Positions 27,095-36,030 of a stretch of 64,000 bases of DNA are shown in pieces. Numbering within the stretch: the stretch's first letter is position 1; the number at the start of each line of letters is the position of its first letter. The notes beneath the pieces are model-generated. The model made no database searches and had not been told where the DNA came from. It worked only from the letters and a program-made list of their open reading frames with translations. The position numbers and the translations under genes are program-made. The DNA comes from Nocardioides acrostichi (GTDB taxonomy: Bacteria > Actinomycetota > Actinomycetes > Propionibacteriales > Nocardioidaceae): positions 434,001-498,000 of the forward strand of contig NZ_JADIVZ010000001.1 in the NCBI RefSeq assembly GCF_015319165.1. Reading direction: 5' to 3'.

Positions 27095-27954
27095 TGGCGG
27101 CAGGCGTCCGTCGTCGCGGCAAGGTCGGCTACCTGCTGATGGTGCCGGCCACGCTGTGGCTGCTCGTCTTCTTCGTGGTGCCGTTCTACTCGCTGGTCGC
27201 GACCAGCCTCTTCGACCCCTCGGGTTCGGACTTCCGCGGCTACGACATGACCTACCACTGGCAGAACTACGCCGACGTCCTCCAGGCCTACTGGCGGCCC
27301 TTCCTGCGCTCGATCTGGTACGCCGCGCTGGCGACGCTGATCTGTCTGGTGCTCGGCTACGTGCTCGCCTACGCGATCGCCTTCAAGGCCGGACGCTGGA
27401 AGAACCTGCTGCTGGTGCTGGTCATCGCGCCGTTCTTCACCAGCTTCTTGGTCCGCACGCTCTCGTGGCAGCTGATCCTCTCCGACCACGGCTGGGTGGT
27501 GCGCTCGTTGCAGTTCGTGCACCTGCTCGGCCCCGAGGACCGGCTGCTCGCCACGCCGGCGGCGATCGTCGCCGGCCTGGCCTACAACTTCCTGCCGTTC
27601 ATGGTGCTGCCGCTGTTCGCCAGCATCGACAAGATCGACCCACGCCTGGTGGAGGCGTCCTCCGACCTCTACGCGAACCCCTTCGTCGGGTTCTTCAAGG
27701 TCACCTGGCCACTCTCGCTGCCGGGTGTCGTGTCGGGCACGCTGCTCACGTTCATCCCGGCCGCGGGCGACTACATCAACGCCGAGTTCCTCGGCTCCAC
27801 CAACCAGAGGGTCATCGGCAACGTGATCCAGGGCCAGTTCGTCGACGCCAACAACGCGCCCGTCGCGGCGTCCCTCTCGGTGCTGCTGATGCTCATCATC
27901 GTGGCGATGGTGCTGGTCTACGTGCGCCGCGCCGGCACCGAGGAGCTGCTCTGA
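27094..27954 (+). CDS. Polyamine ABC transporter permease (PotB-like)
   Basis: 286-aa inner-membrane permease with about six spans. The binding-protein-dependent transport signature with the EAA loop is at VEASSDLYANPFVGFFKVTWPLSLPG. The length and order (ATPase, PotB, PotC) match potABC. Coupled to genes on both sides by TGATG overlaps. Confidence 0.9.
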   Translation: MAAGVRRRGKVGYLLMVPATLWLLVFFVVPFYSLVATSLFDPSGSDFRGYDMTYHWQNYADVLQAYWRPFLRSIWYAALATLICLVLGYVLAYAIAFKAGRWKNLLLVLVIAPFFTSFLVRTLSWQLILSDHGWVVRSLQFVHLLGPEDRLLATPAAIVAGLAYNFLPFMVLPLFASIDKIDPRLVEASSDLYANPFVGFFKVTWPLSLPGVVSGTLLTFIPAAGDYINAEFLGSTNQRVIGNVIQGQFVDANNAPVAASLSVLLMLIIVAMVLVYVRRAGTEELL

Positions 27955-28760
27955 TGCCGGCGGCGAGGTGGGTGCGCGAGCACCTGGTGCTGCTGCTCGG
28001 GCTGGCGGTGCTGGCCTACACGTTCGTGCCGATCGCCGTCGTGGTCTTGATGAGCTTCAACGACCCGGCCGCGCGCAACGTGTACTCCTTCGACGGGTTC
28101 ACGCTGCACAACTGGGCCGACATCTGCGAGGACCCCTCGATGTGCAAGGCGCTCGGGCTGAGCTTCCGCATCGGGCTGCTCTCCACCTTGGTGGCCACCA
28201 CCCTGGGCACGCTGGCCGCCTTCGCGCTGGTGCGGCACGACTTCATCGGGCGCTCGTCGGCGAACCTGCTGATCTTCTTGCCGATGGCCGCCCCCGAGAT
28301 CGTCATGGGCTCCTCACTGCTCACGCTCTTCGTGGCCAGCGGCGCCTCGGGTCACCTGGGGTTCTGGACGATCTTCATCGCCCACGTCATGTTCTGCCTC
28401 TCCTTCGTCGTCGTCACGGTGAGATCCCGGCTCGCGGGCATGGACGACACCCTCGAGCAGGCTGCCGCCGACCTCTACGCCACGCCGTCCCAGACCTTCT
28501 GGCGGGTCACGTTCCCGCTGGTGTTCCCGGGCATCCTGGGGGCGGCACTGCTCAGCTTCTCGCTGTCGTTCGACGACTTCATCGTCACGAACCTGAACTC
28601 CGGCAACTCCACGACCTTCCCGATGTACGTGTGGGGTGCCTACCGGGTCGGTGTGCCGATGCAGGTCAACGTGATCGGCACGATCATGTTCGTGGTCTCG
28701 ATCGCGATCGTGGTGATCGGCGAGCTGAACAGCCGGCGCCGCAGCCGCGCGCTCGCGTGA
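27954..28760 (+). CDS. Polyamine ABC transporter permease (PotC-like)
   Basis: 268-aa permease with six predicted spans and the EAA loop AAADLYATPSQTFWRVTFPLV preceding FPGILGAALLSFSLSFDDF, which is characteristic of PotC/PotI permeases. Partners with the product of 27094-27954 in the membrane channel. The 3' end overlaps the FAD oxidoreductase gene (GTGA), tying import to oxidation of the substrate. Confidence 0.9.
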   Translation: MPAARWVREHLVLLLGLAVLAYTFVPIAVVVLMSFNDPAARNVYSFDGFTLHNWADICEDPSMCKALGLSFRIGLLSTLVATTLGTLAAFALVRHDFIGRSSANLLIFLPMAAPEIVMGSSLLTLFVASGASGHLGFWTIFIAHVMFCLSFVVVTVRSRLAGMDDTLEQAAADLYATPSQTFWRVTFPLVFPGILGAALLSFSLSFDDFIVTNLNSGNSTTFPMYVWGAYRVGVPMQVNVIGTIMFVVSIAIVVIGELNSRRRSRALA

Positions 28761-30166
28761 GGCCCACACACCCGGCGCTCGCCGACGCCGCGCAGCGCAC
28801 GTACTGGCTCGACGACCCCGACCGGCCGGGCCCGCTGCCCTCGCTGGTGGGCGGGGTCGAGGCAGACCTCGTCGTCGTCGGCGGTGGCTACACGGGGCTC
28901 TGGACGGCGCTGCTGGCCCGCGAGCGACACCCCGGGCGGTCGGTGGTCCTCGTCGAGGCGGGGGAGTGCGGCGGCCAGGCGTCGGGGCGCAACGGCGGCT
29001 TCGCCGCGGCGTCCCTCACCCACGGGTTCGGCAACGGGCTGGAGCGCTGGCCCGACGAGCTCGACGTGCTCGAACGGCTGGGCGCCGCGAACCTCACCGG
29101 GTTGGGCGCCGATATCGAGCGGCTCGGTATCGACTGCGACTGGCAGATGTCGGGCGAGCTCACCGTCGCGACCGCACCGCACCACCTCGACGAGCTGCGC
29201 GAGCTGGCCGGGGTCATGGCCGAGCACGGTGCCGAGGTGGCGCTTCTGGGCGCCGACGAGACCCGCGCCTTGGTCGACTCGCCGACCTATCTGGGCGCAC
29301 TGCACTCGCCGGGCGACACCGCGCTGGTCGAGCCGGCTCGGCTGGCCTGGGGCCTGCGAGCCGTGTGCCTCGCCGCGGGCGTCGTGATCCACGAGCGCAC
29401 CCGGGCCACCGGTCTGCGGCGGTCGGGTGGCGGCGTCCGGCTCTCGACCGCGGGGCCGGAGGGCGCGGGGGCGGTGCGGGCGGGGCAGGTCGTGCTCGCG
29501 ACCAACGCGTTCCCCTCCCTGCTGCGCAGGCTGCGGCTGATGACCGTACCCGTCTACGACCACGTGCTGATGACCGAGCCGCTGTCGGCGTCCCAACTCG
29601 CGTCGATCGGCTGGGGTGGCCGGCAGGGTGTGGGCGATGCCTCGAACCTCTTCCACTACTACCGGCTGACCCGCGACGACCGGATCCTCTGGGGTGGCTA
29701 CGACGCCGTCTACCACTACGGCTCGCGCATCGACGCCTCGCTCGAGCAGCGCGACACCACCCACACGTTGCTCGCGCAGCACTTCTTCGAGACCTTCCCG
29801 CAGCTCGCGGGTCTGCGGTTCACGCACCGCTGGGGCGGCGTGATCGACACCTGCACCCGCTTCAACGCCTTCTACGGCACAGCGCTCTCCGGGCGGGTCG
29901 GCTACGCGCTGGGCTACACCGGGCTCGGCGTCGCCGCCACCCGCTTCGGCGCCCACGTCGTGCTCGACCTCCTCGAGGGAGCAGACAACGAGCGCACCCG
30001 GTTGCGCATGGTCCGGGAGCGACCGCTGCCCTTCCCGCCCGAGCCGTTGCGCGCGGCGGGCATCAACCTGACCCGCTGGAGCCTGGCCCGCTCGGACTCC
30101 CACATGGGCAGGCGCAACGCCTGGCTGCGCACCCTCGACGCGGCCGGCCTCGGGTTCGACTCCTGA
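28757..30166 (+). CDS. FAD-dependent amine oxidoreductase (PuuB/DAO family)
   Basis: 469-aa DAO-fold flavoenzyme. The dinucleotide-binding motif is VVVGGGYTGLWTALLARERH near residue 38, followed by GGQASGRNGGF and a C-terminal HRWGGVIDTC and GYTGLGVAATRFGAHVVLDL, a pattern seen in gamma-glutamylputrescine oxidases and related amine oxidases. Coupled to the polyamine importer, it probably oxidises the imported amine or its gamma-glutamyl derivative; no glutamylputrescine synthetase is in the window, so direct amine oxidation is also possible. GTG 28757 overlaps the permease stop. Followed within 3 nt by repeat array C. Confidence 0.83.
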   Translation: MRPTHPALADAAQRTYWLDDPDRPGPLPSLVGGVEADLVVVGGGYTGLWTALLARERHPGRSVVLVEAGECGGQASGRNGGFAAASLTHGFGNGLERWPDELDVLERLGAANLTGLGADIERLGIDCDWQMSGELTVATAPHHLDELRELAGVMAEHGAEVALLGADETRALVDSPTYLGALHSPGDTALVEPARLAWGLRAVCLAAGVVIHERTRATGLRRSGGGVRLSTAGPEGAGAVRAGQVVLATNAFPSLLRRLRLMTVPVYDHVLMTEPLSASQLASIGWGGRQGVGDASNLFHYYRLTRDDRILWGGYDAVYHYGSRIDASLEQRDTTHTLLAQHFFETFPQLAGLRFTHRWGGVIDTCTRFNAFYGTALSGRVGYALGYTGLGVAATRFGAHVVLDLLEGADNERTRLRMVRERPLPFPPEPLRAAGINLTRWSLARSDSHMGRRNAWLRTLDAAGLGFDS

Positions 30167-30169
30167 CGG

Positions 30170-30235
30170 TGACCCGTCACCAGTTTTCACGTGACCCGTC
30201 ACGAGTTTTCACGTGACCTGCCACGAGTTTTCAGG
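30170..30235 (+). repeat. 22-bp repeat array C (family 1), three units
   Basis: Three direct units, 30170-30191, 30192-30213 and 30214-30235, each beginning TGACC and containing AGTTTTCA. The array starts 3 nt after the stop codon of the FAD oxidoreductase, in its sense direction. GTCACG and CGTGAC within neighbouring units make short overlapping dyads that end in TTTT, so it may act as a terminator. Confidence 0.85.
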
Positions 30236-30307
30236 TGAACCGAGTTATCCACAAGACGGCGCGAGGCCGGTGTCGCATTCGCCTGAAACGTCCCAGACTC
30301 CTCAGGC

Positions 30308-31267
30308 ATGGCGATGATCTTCGACCTCGGACACTCGGTGCCCCGCGACCGACCCTTCACCCGGGCAGAGGCCCGTGACTGCGGACTGAAGGACCTCACG
30401 CTGCATCGCATGGTCGAGCACGGCTGGCTGCGACGTCCGTTGAAGGGTGTCTACGTCGTCGGCACGATGGCCGACACCCTCGACCTGCGGTGCGCGATGT
30501 TGCGGCTCGTCGTGCCCGACGACGCCTACGTGTGCGATCACACGGCCGCCTGGCTGCACCGAGGCGACGATGCGTTGCCGCCCAACGATCACCTCAAGAC
30601 GCCCGATGTCTCCTGCTTCCGGCCGTCCGGCAAGCGCGTACGTCGAGGTGGTGTGCTGAGCGGGGAGCGAAAGATGACGACCGAGGACGTGATGGAGGTG
30701 GGCGGACTACGCGTCACGACACCGCTACGCACCGCGTGCGACGTCGGTCGGCTGGGCTTCAACAATGACATTCGCCTGCACGCCCTCGACATGATGCTGG
30801 CCACCGACACGTTCACCCGCGAGCGCCTGGCGCGTGAGACCTCGCGATTCAAGGGCATGCGCGGCGTCGTGGCGCTGCGAGCGCTCGCTGCTCTGGCGGA
30901 CGGCGGGTCGGCGTCCTTCGGTGAGAGCGCGCTGCGCCTGCGGTGGCATCAGGCCGGACTGCCTCGCGCCACCACGCAGATCGAGGTCGAGCGATCCGGT
31001 GGTGGCGTCTATTACCTCGATCTCGGGCTTGCGCGTGAGCGGTTCGCTGCGGAGTACGACGGTCGGCAGTGGCACCGCGACCAGGAACAGCGAGAACATG
31101 ACGCCGCGCGTCGTCGCGAACTACGTGAACTGGGATGGCGAGTCCAGGTGTTCGCCCGCGAGCACGTCTTCGGTCGCCAGCAGGATGCCGAGACGCGGCT
31201 GCGCACCGCCTGGAGCGATCACGGCGGCGGCCGGACTCCCGCGACGACCTGGCGCGGCGTCACGTAG
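30308..31267 (+). CDS. DUF559 nuclease-like protein with N-terminal winged helix (copy 1)
   Basis: 319-aa protein. The N-terminus (about 10-60) resembles the AbiEi-type winged-helix domain (FTRAEARDCGLKDLTLHRMV, then GWLRRPLKGVYVV). The C-terminus (about 195-305) has the DUF559/Vsr-like PD-(D/E)xK pattern: GESALRLRWHQAGLP, YYLDLGLARERFAAEYDG and LRELGWRVQVFAREHVFG. DUF559 proteins are predicted nucleases with no settled role. The gene sits inside the polyamine cluster between two inverted 22-bp repeat arrays. A CAGACT hexamer lies 8 nt before ATG 30308. Copy 2 is at 44734-45675. Confidence 0.78.
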   Translation: MAMIFDLGHSVPRDRPFTRAEARDCGLKDLTLHRMVEHGWLRRPLKGVYVVGTMADTLDLRCAMLRLVVPDDAYVCDHTAAWLHRGDDALPPNDHLKTPDVSCFRPSGKRVRRGGVLSGERKMTTEDVMEVGGLRVTTPLRTACDVGRLGFNNDIRLHALDMMLATDTFTRERLARETSRFKGMRGVVALRALAALADGGSASFGESALRLRWHQAGLPRATTQIEVERSGGGVYYLDLGLARERFAAEYDGRQWHRDQEQREHDAARRRELRELGWRVQVFAREHVFGRQQDAETRLRTAWSDHGGGRTPATTWRGVT

Positions 31268-31278
31268 GTGTCCCGTCC

Positions 31279-31366
31279 GAAAACTCGTGACGGGTCACGT
31301 GAAAACTCGTGACGGGTCACGTGAAAACTCGTGACGGGTCACGTGAAAACTCGTGGCAGGTCGGCC
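31279..31366 (-). repeat. 22-bp repeat array D (family 1), four units
   Basis: Units at 31279-31300, 31301-31322 and 31323-31344 are identical; the fourth (31345-31366) diverges at its outer end. They read on the minus strand, starting just after the stop codon of the convergent aminotransferase gene. With array C it encloses the DUF559 gene in inverted orientation. Confidence 0.9.
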
Positions 31367-32749
31367 TCAGAGGAGGGAGCCGGCCTCGTCGAGAACCTTG
31401 CGCAGCACCTGCTCCATCTCGTCGAACTGCGTCTGGTCGCAGATCAGCGGGGGAGCCAGCTGCACGACCGGGTCGCCGCGGTCGTCGGCGCGGCAGTAGA
31501 GGCCCTCGGCGTAGAGCTTCTTGGAGACGAAGCCGTAGAGGATGCGCTCGCACTCCTCGGCGCTGAACGACTCCTTCGTGGTCTTGTCCTTGACCAGCTC
31601 GATGCCGTAGAAGAAGCCCTCGCCGCGCACGTCGCCGACGATGGGCAGGTCGAGCAGCCGTTCGAGCGTGGCGCGGAAGGCGCCCTCGTTGTCGCGCACG
31701 TGCTCGAGGATCTTCTCCTCCTCGAAGATCTGGAGGTTGCGCAGGCCGACCGCGGTGGAGACCGGGTGGCCGCCGAAGGTGTAGCCGTGGGCGAAGGAGT
31801 TGGCGCCGGAGAGGAACGGCTCCATGAGCCGGTCGCTGGCGATCATCGCGCCCAGGGGCGAGTAGCCCGAGGTGATGCCCTTGGCGCAGGTGATGATGTC
31901 GGGCTGGTAGTCGAAGCGCTCGGCGCCGAACATGTGACCCAGCCGCCCGAAGGCGCAGATGACCTCGTCGCTGACCAGCAAGACGTCGTAGGTGTCGCAG
32001 ATCTCGCGCACCCGCTGCCAGTAGCTCGGCGGAGGCGGGAAGCAGCCACCGGCGTTCTGCACCGGCTCGAGGAAGACGGCGGCGACGGTCTCGGGGCCTT
32101 CGTTCTCGATGGCGACCGCGATCTGGTCGGCCGCCCAGCGGCCGAACTCCTCGAGGCTGCCGCCACCGAAGCCGGGGTGCTCCTCGGCACGGTAGTAGTT
32201 GGTGTTGGGCACCCGGAAGGTGGAGGGCACCAGCGGCTCGAACTGCTGCTTGAGCAGCGGCAGGCCGGTGATGGAGAGCGCACCCTGCGTGGTGCCGTGG
32301 TAGGCGATGGCCCGGCTGATGACCTTGTGCTTCATGGGCTTGCCGGTGAGCTTGAAGTAGTTCTTGGCCAGCTTCCAGGCCGACTCGACCGCCTCGCCGC
32401 CGCCGCTGGTGAAGAAGACCCGGTTGAGGTCTCCGGGCGCGTAGGAGGCCACCTTCTCGGCGAGCTCGATCGCGGTGGGGTGGGCGTAGGACCACAGCGG
32501 CATGAAGGCCAGCTCCTTGGCCTGCGCCGCCGCGGTCTCCGCGAGTTCGGTGCGCCCGTGGCCCAGCTGGCTCACGAACAGCCCGGCCAGGCCGTCGAGG
32601 TAGCGCTTGCCCTGGGCGTCGAAGAGATAGGCACCCTCACCTCGCACGATCACCGGTACGTCGGAGGTGGCGTACTGGCCGTGGCGCGTGAAGTGCATCC
32701 ACAGGTGATCCTTGGCAGCCTGCTGCAGGTGGTCGTAGTCCGGGTGCAT
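31367..32749 (-). CDS. Putrescine aminotransferase-like class III transaminase
   Basis: 460-aa PLP enzyme of the omega-transaminase class (SpuC-like putrescine-pyruvate aminotransferase). It has YLDGLAGLFVSQLGHGR, FFTSGGGEAVESAWKLA, AYHGTTQGALSITG, LVSDEVICAFGRLG and the Schiff-base Lys290 in ITCAKGITSGYSPLGAM. It would convert putrescine to 4-aminobutyraldehyde with pyruvate as acceptor. ATG 32749 has GGGGAG nine nt upstream. Divergent from the amidohydrolase, with Lrp-type sites between them. Confidence 0.85.
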   Translation of the reverse strand: MHPDYDHLQQAAKDHLWMHFTRHGQYATSDVPVIVRGEGAYLFDAQGKRYLDGLAGLFVSQLGHGRTELAETAAAQAKELAFMPLWSYAHPTAIELAEKVASYAPGDLNRVFFTSGGGEAVESAWKLAKNYFKLTGKPMKHKVISRAIAYHGTTQGALSITGLPLLKQQFEPLVPSTFRVPNTNYYRAEEHPGFGGGSLEEFGRWAADQIAVAIENEGPETVAAVFLEPVQNAGGCFPPPPSYWQRVREICDTYDVLLVSDEVICAFGRLGHMFGAERFDYQPDIITCAKGITSGYSPLGAMIASDRLMEPFLSGANSFAHGYTFGGHPVSTAVGLRNLQIFEEEKILEHVRDNEGAFRATLERLLDLPIVGDVRGEGFFYGIELVKDKTTKESFSAEECERILYGFVSKKLYAEGLYCRADDRGDPVVQLAPPLICDQTQFDEMEQVLRKVLDEAGSLL

Positions 32750-32781
32750 GTGCTCATGCTCCCCGCCACCGGAGCAGAACG

Positions 32782-32827
32782 CAAGCGAATCCGTCGCCCA
32801 GAGCCAAGATGTGTACGGATTTCGTTG
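32782..32827. promoter_or_regulatory. Putative paired Lrp-type sites between aminotransferase and amidohydrolase
   Basis: ACGGATTTCGTTG at 32815-32827 is identical over 13 bp to a stretch in the Lrp/transporter promoter (24587-24599). A diverged inverted copy, CAAGCGAATCCG, lies at 32782-32793, so the divergent 115-bp gap holds two facing sites. Shared regulation with the transporter is inferred. Confidence 0.45.
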
Positions 32828-32864
32828 AGCACGACGAGATAGTCGGACCTGATAGGAACCTCCC

Positions 32865-34499
32865 GTGACCTCTCCAGCCCCCGCCACCGTGTTCCGCAAC
32901 GGCGCCCTCTTCGACGGGCACCGCCACCACGCGAACGCCGAGGTGTTGGTCGTCGAGGGGAGGGTGGCCCTGGTGGCGCTCGACGGCGCGCGTCTCGAGG
33001 CGGACGGCGCGAGCGAGGTCGACCTCGCCGGAGGCCTGCTCGCTCCCGGGTTCACCGACGCTCACGTGCACGTCGTGCAGGGTGGGGTCGAGCGCATCCG
33101 CTGCGACCTCACGGCGGCCGACACGCGAGAGGAGTACCTGGCGACGGTGGCTGCCTATGCCGAGCGGCACCGGGGTGCCTGGATCCTCGGTGGCGGCTGG
33201 TCGATGTCGGCCTTCCCCGGCGGCACGCCAGTGGCCACCGACCTCGATGACGTCGTGCCCGATCGACCGGTGTTCCTGCCCAATCGCGACCACCACGGCG
33301 CCTGGGTCAACTCCCGTGCCCTCGAGCTGGCCGGCATCACCCGCGAGACCCCCGACCCGCCCGACGGGCGCATCGAGCGCGACACCGCTGGACACCCCAG
33401 CGGCACCCTGCACGAGGGTGCGATGCACCTGGTCAGTCGATTGCTCCCGGCCACCACCGACGCCGAGCTCGACGCCGGCCTGCTCGCGGGGCAGGCCTAC
33501 CTGCACTCGGTCGGCGTCACGAGTTGGCAGGACGCGATCATCGGCGACTACGCGGGCATGGACGACGCGGGGCCGGCGTACCTGCGGGCCGCGCGTGCGG
33601 GCACGCTGCGCAGCCACGTGGTCGGCGCCTTGTGGTGGCAGCGCGACCGGGGGCTGGAGCAGATCGCCGACCTGGTGGCCCGTCGAGCCGAGCTGACCCA
33701 CGGTCGGTTCCGGGCCAGCACGGTCAAGGTGATGCAGGACGGCGTCGCCGAGAACTACACCGCAGCCCTGGGGGAGCCCTACCTCGACCGCTGCGGGCAC
33801 GCCACAGCCAACGCCGGTCACTCCTTCGTCGACCCTTCCGTGCTGCGCGCTGCCGTGCCGGCGCTGGCGCGCGAGGGCTTCCAGGTGCACGTGCACGCCA
33901 TCGGCGACCGCGGGGTGAGCGAGGCGTTGGATGCGTTCGCGGGTCTCGACGCCGCCGGCCGCGACTTGCGTCACCACATCGCGCACCTCCAGCTGGTGCG
34001 CCCCGACGACCTGCCCCGCTTCGCCGAGCTCGGTGTGACGGCGAACATCCAGGCGCTCTGGGCCTGCTACGACGAGCAGATGGTCGAGCTCACCTTGCCC
34101 TTCATCGGCGCGGATCGCGCCCGCTGGCAGTACCCCTTCGGTGGGCTCCACCGCGCCGGTGCCCGACTGGTCGCGGGCAGCGACTGGCCGGTGAGCAGCC
34201 CGGACCCGATGCTGGCGCTGCACACGGCCGTCACGCGGCGCGCTTGCGACGTGAGGGCGCCGGCGCGCGACGAGCCGTTCCTGCCCGAGCAGGCGCTCGA
34301 CCTGGGCACGGCCTTCGCGGCGTACACCTCGGGCAGTGCGTGGGTGAACGGGCGAGACGACGCGGGCGTCGTCCGCGTCGGGGCCACCGCCGACCTGGTC
34401 GTCCTCGACCGGAACCCGTTCGTGGGCCACGAGCGCGAGATCGCCGACACGATGGTGCGCAGCACGTGGATCGACGGGCACTGCGTCTACGAACGATGA
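32865..34499 (+). CDS. Amidohydrolase family protein (YtcJ/AepA-like)
   Basis: 544-aa metal-dependent hydrolase. The N-terminal composite domain has FRNGALFDGHRHHANAEVLVV; the metal-binding HxH is in GFTDAHVHVV, followed by FRASTVKVMQDGVAENYT (usual Lys position), QVHVHAIGDRGVSEALDAF, HHIAHLQLV and SDWPVSSPDPM. The closing segment GATADLVVLDRNPF is typical. The substrate is unknown for this subfamily; context suggests an amide or lactam related to amine catabolism. GTG 32865 has only a weak AGGA upstream. Confidence 0.83.
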   Translation: MTSPAPATVFRNGALFDGHRHHANAEVLVVEGRVALVALDGARLEADGASEVDLAGGLLAPGFTDAHVHVVQGGVERIRCDLTAADTREEYLATVAAYAERHRGAWILGGGWSMSAFPGGTPVATDLDDVVPDRPVFLPNRDHHGAWVNSRALELAGITRETPDPPDGRIERDTAGHPSGTLHEGAMHLVSRLLPATTDAELDAGLLAGQAYLHSVGVTSWQDAIIGDYAGMDDAGPAYLRAARAGTLRSHVVGALWWQRDRGLEQIADLVARRAELTHGRFRASTVKVMQDGVAENYTAALGEPYLDRCGHATANAGHSFVDPSVLRAAVPALAREGFQVHVHAIGDRGVSEALDAFAGLDAAGRDLRHHIAHLQLVRPDDLPRFAELGVTANIQALWACYDEQMVELTLPFIGADRARWQYPFGGLHRAGARLVAGSDWPVSSPDPMLALHTAVTRRACDVRAPARDEPFLPEQALDLGTAFAAYTSGSAWVNGRDDAGVVRVGATADLVVLDRNPFVGHEREIADTMVRSTWIDGHCVYER

Positions 34500-34524
34500 A
34501 TCACCGCTGAAATTCGAACTTGGA

Positions 34525-34586
34525 CAACTGAAATCGTAGATACAACGCACTTGAGCCTACCGAATCCGCAGCTGGGTCACTAGGCT
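34525..34586 (+). promoter_or_regulatory. Aldehyde dehydrogenase promoter with a possible Lrp-type site
   Basis: TAGGCT at 34581-34586 is 6 nt before ATG 34593, giving a leaderless transcript. About 42 bp upstream, CAACTGAAATCGTAG (34525-34539) resembles the reverse complement of the 24587 and 32815 sites (CAACGAAATCCGT). The match is imperfect. Confidence 0.4.
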
Positions 34587-34592
34587 CCCGGC

Positions 34593-36029
34593 ATGGCCGA
34601 CACCACCTTCAGCAACGTGATCAACGGCGAGCTCGTGCCCGCGGCGTCCGGGGCGACGTACGACGTCATCGACCCCACGACCGGCGAGGTCTACGCGCAG
34701 GCGCCCGCCTCGAGCAGCGAGGACGTCGACCGCGCCTACGCCGCAGCCGACGCCGCTTTCGAGGGCTGGGGCTGGCAGACGACCCCCCAGGATCGCGCTC
34801 GCGCCCTGCTCAAGCTGGCCGATGCCATCGAGAGCCGGGTCGAGGAGATCAACGCCGTCGAGTGCCGCGACACCGGCAAGCCGCTGGGGCTGACCCTGGA
34901 GGAGGAGATGCCCTACGCCAGCGACCACTTCCGGTTCTTCGCCGGTGCGGCGCGCGTGCTCGAGGGTCGCGCGGCGGGGGAGTACATGGCCGACCACACC
35001 TCCTGGGTGCGGCGCGAGCCGATCGGCGTCGTGGGCCAGGTGACGCCGTGGAACTACCCCTTGCTCATGATGATCTGGAAGATCGCCCCGGCGCTGGCCG
35101 CCGGCAACACCGTGGTGCTCAAGCCGAGCGACACCACGCCGGCGTCCTCGAGCCTGCTCGCCGAGATCGCACAGGAGTTCCTGCCGCCCGGGGTGCTCAA
35201 CGTCGTGTGCGGCGACCGCGACACCGGTCGTGCGCTGGTCAGCCACCCGACGCCCCAGATGGTCGCCATCACCGGTTCGGTACGAGCCGGCATGGAGGTT
35301 GCCGGCTCCGCGGCCACGGATCTGAAGAAGGTGCACCTCGAGCTCGGCGGCAAGGCGCCGGTCATCGTGTTCGACGACGCCGACGTCGAGAAGGCCGCCG
35401 AGGGCATCGCCGGGGCCGGCCTCTTCAACGCCGGCCAGGACTGCACGGCTGCCACGCGCATCCTCGCCTCGCCCGGCATCCACGACGACCTCGTCGCCGC
35501 GCTCGCCGAGGCCGCGCAGGGCATGCCCACCGGGATGCCCGACGTCGAGGGGGTCTACTACGGGCCGCTCAACAACGCCAACCAGCTCGCGCACGTGACC
35601 GGCATGGTCGACCGCCTGCCCGACCACGCCCGGGTCGTGACCGGCGGCACCCGCCAGGGCAGCGCCGGCTACTTCTACGAGCCCACCGTGCTCTCGGGTC
35701 TGCAGCAGACCGACGAGCAGATCCAGACCGAGATCTTCGGGCCGGTCATGACCGTGCAGAAGTTCGACGACGAGGCGCAGGCGCTGGCCTGGGCCAACGA
35801 CGTGAAGTACGGCCTGGCCTCCAGCGTGTGGACCGCCGACCATGGCCGAGCCATGCGGGTCTCGCGCCGCCTGGACTTCGGTGCGGTGTGGATCAACACC
35901 CACATCCCGTTCGTCTCGGAGATGCCGCACGGCGGCTTCAAGCACTCCGGCTACGGCAAGGATCTCTCGATGTACGGCCTCGAGGACTACACCCGGATCA
36001 AGCACGTCATGAGCTTCATCGGTGAGTGA
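34593..36029 (+). CDS. Gamma-aminobutyraldehyde dehydrogenase-like aldehyde dehydrogenase
   Basis: 478-aa NAD(P)-dependent aldehyde dehydrogenase. Motifs are VTPWNYPLLMMIWKIAPALA, KPSDTTPASS, ITGSVRAGMEVA, catalytic Glu250 in HLELGGKAP and nucleophile Cys284 in FNAGQDCTAATR, then EIFGPVMTV. The combination matches 4-aminobutyraldehyde dehydrogenases (PatD/PuuC type). It would oxidise 4-aminobutyraldehyde from the aminotransferase or oxidase to GABA, which the downstream gabT product consumes. Confidence 0.87.
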   Translation: MADTTFSNVINGELVPAASGATYDVIDPTTGEVYAQAPASSSEDVDRAYAAADAAFEGWGWQTTPQDRARALLKLADAIESRVEEINAVECRDTGKPLGLTLEEEMPYASDHFRFFAGAARVLEGRAAGEYMADHTSWVRREPIGVVGQVTPWNYPLLMMIWKIAPALAAGNTVVLKPSDTTPASSSLLAEIAQEFLPPGVLNVVCGDRDTGRALVSHPTPQMVAITGSVRAGMEVAGSAATDLKKVHLELGGKAPVIVFDDADVEKAAEGIAGAGLFNAGQDCTAATRILASPGIHDDLVAALAEAAQGMPTGMPDVEGVYYGPLNNANQLAHVTGMVDRLPDHARVVTGGTRQGSAGYFYEPTVLSGLQQTDEQIQTEIFGPVMTVQKFDDEAQALAWANDVKYGLASSVWTADHGRAMRVSRRLDFGAVWINTHIPFVSEMPHGGFKHSGYGKDLSMYGLEDYTRIKHVMSFIGE

Positions 36030-36030
36030 C

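Noticed and set aside
30147..30168. T-arm-like sequence GGGTTCGACTCC at the end of the FAD oxidoreductase gene, resembling a tRNA 3' half
   Set aside because: The five-pair T stem is possible, but no matching acceptor, D or anticodon arms exist within 80 nt, and the bases encode the conserved end of the protein.
18233..31366. 22-bp arrays considered as CRISPR arrays
   Set aside because: Units are contiguous with no unique spacers, units are too short, and no cas genes are present.
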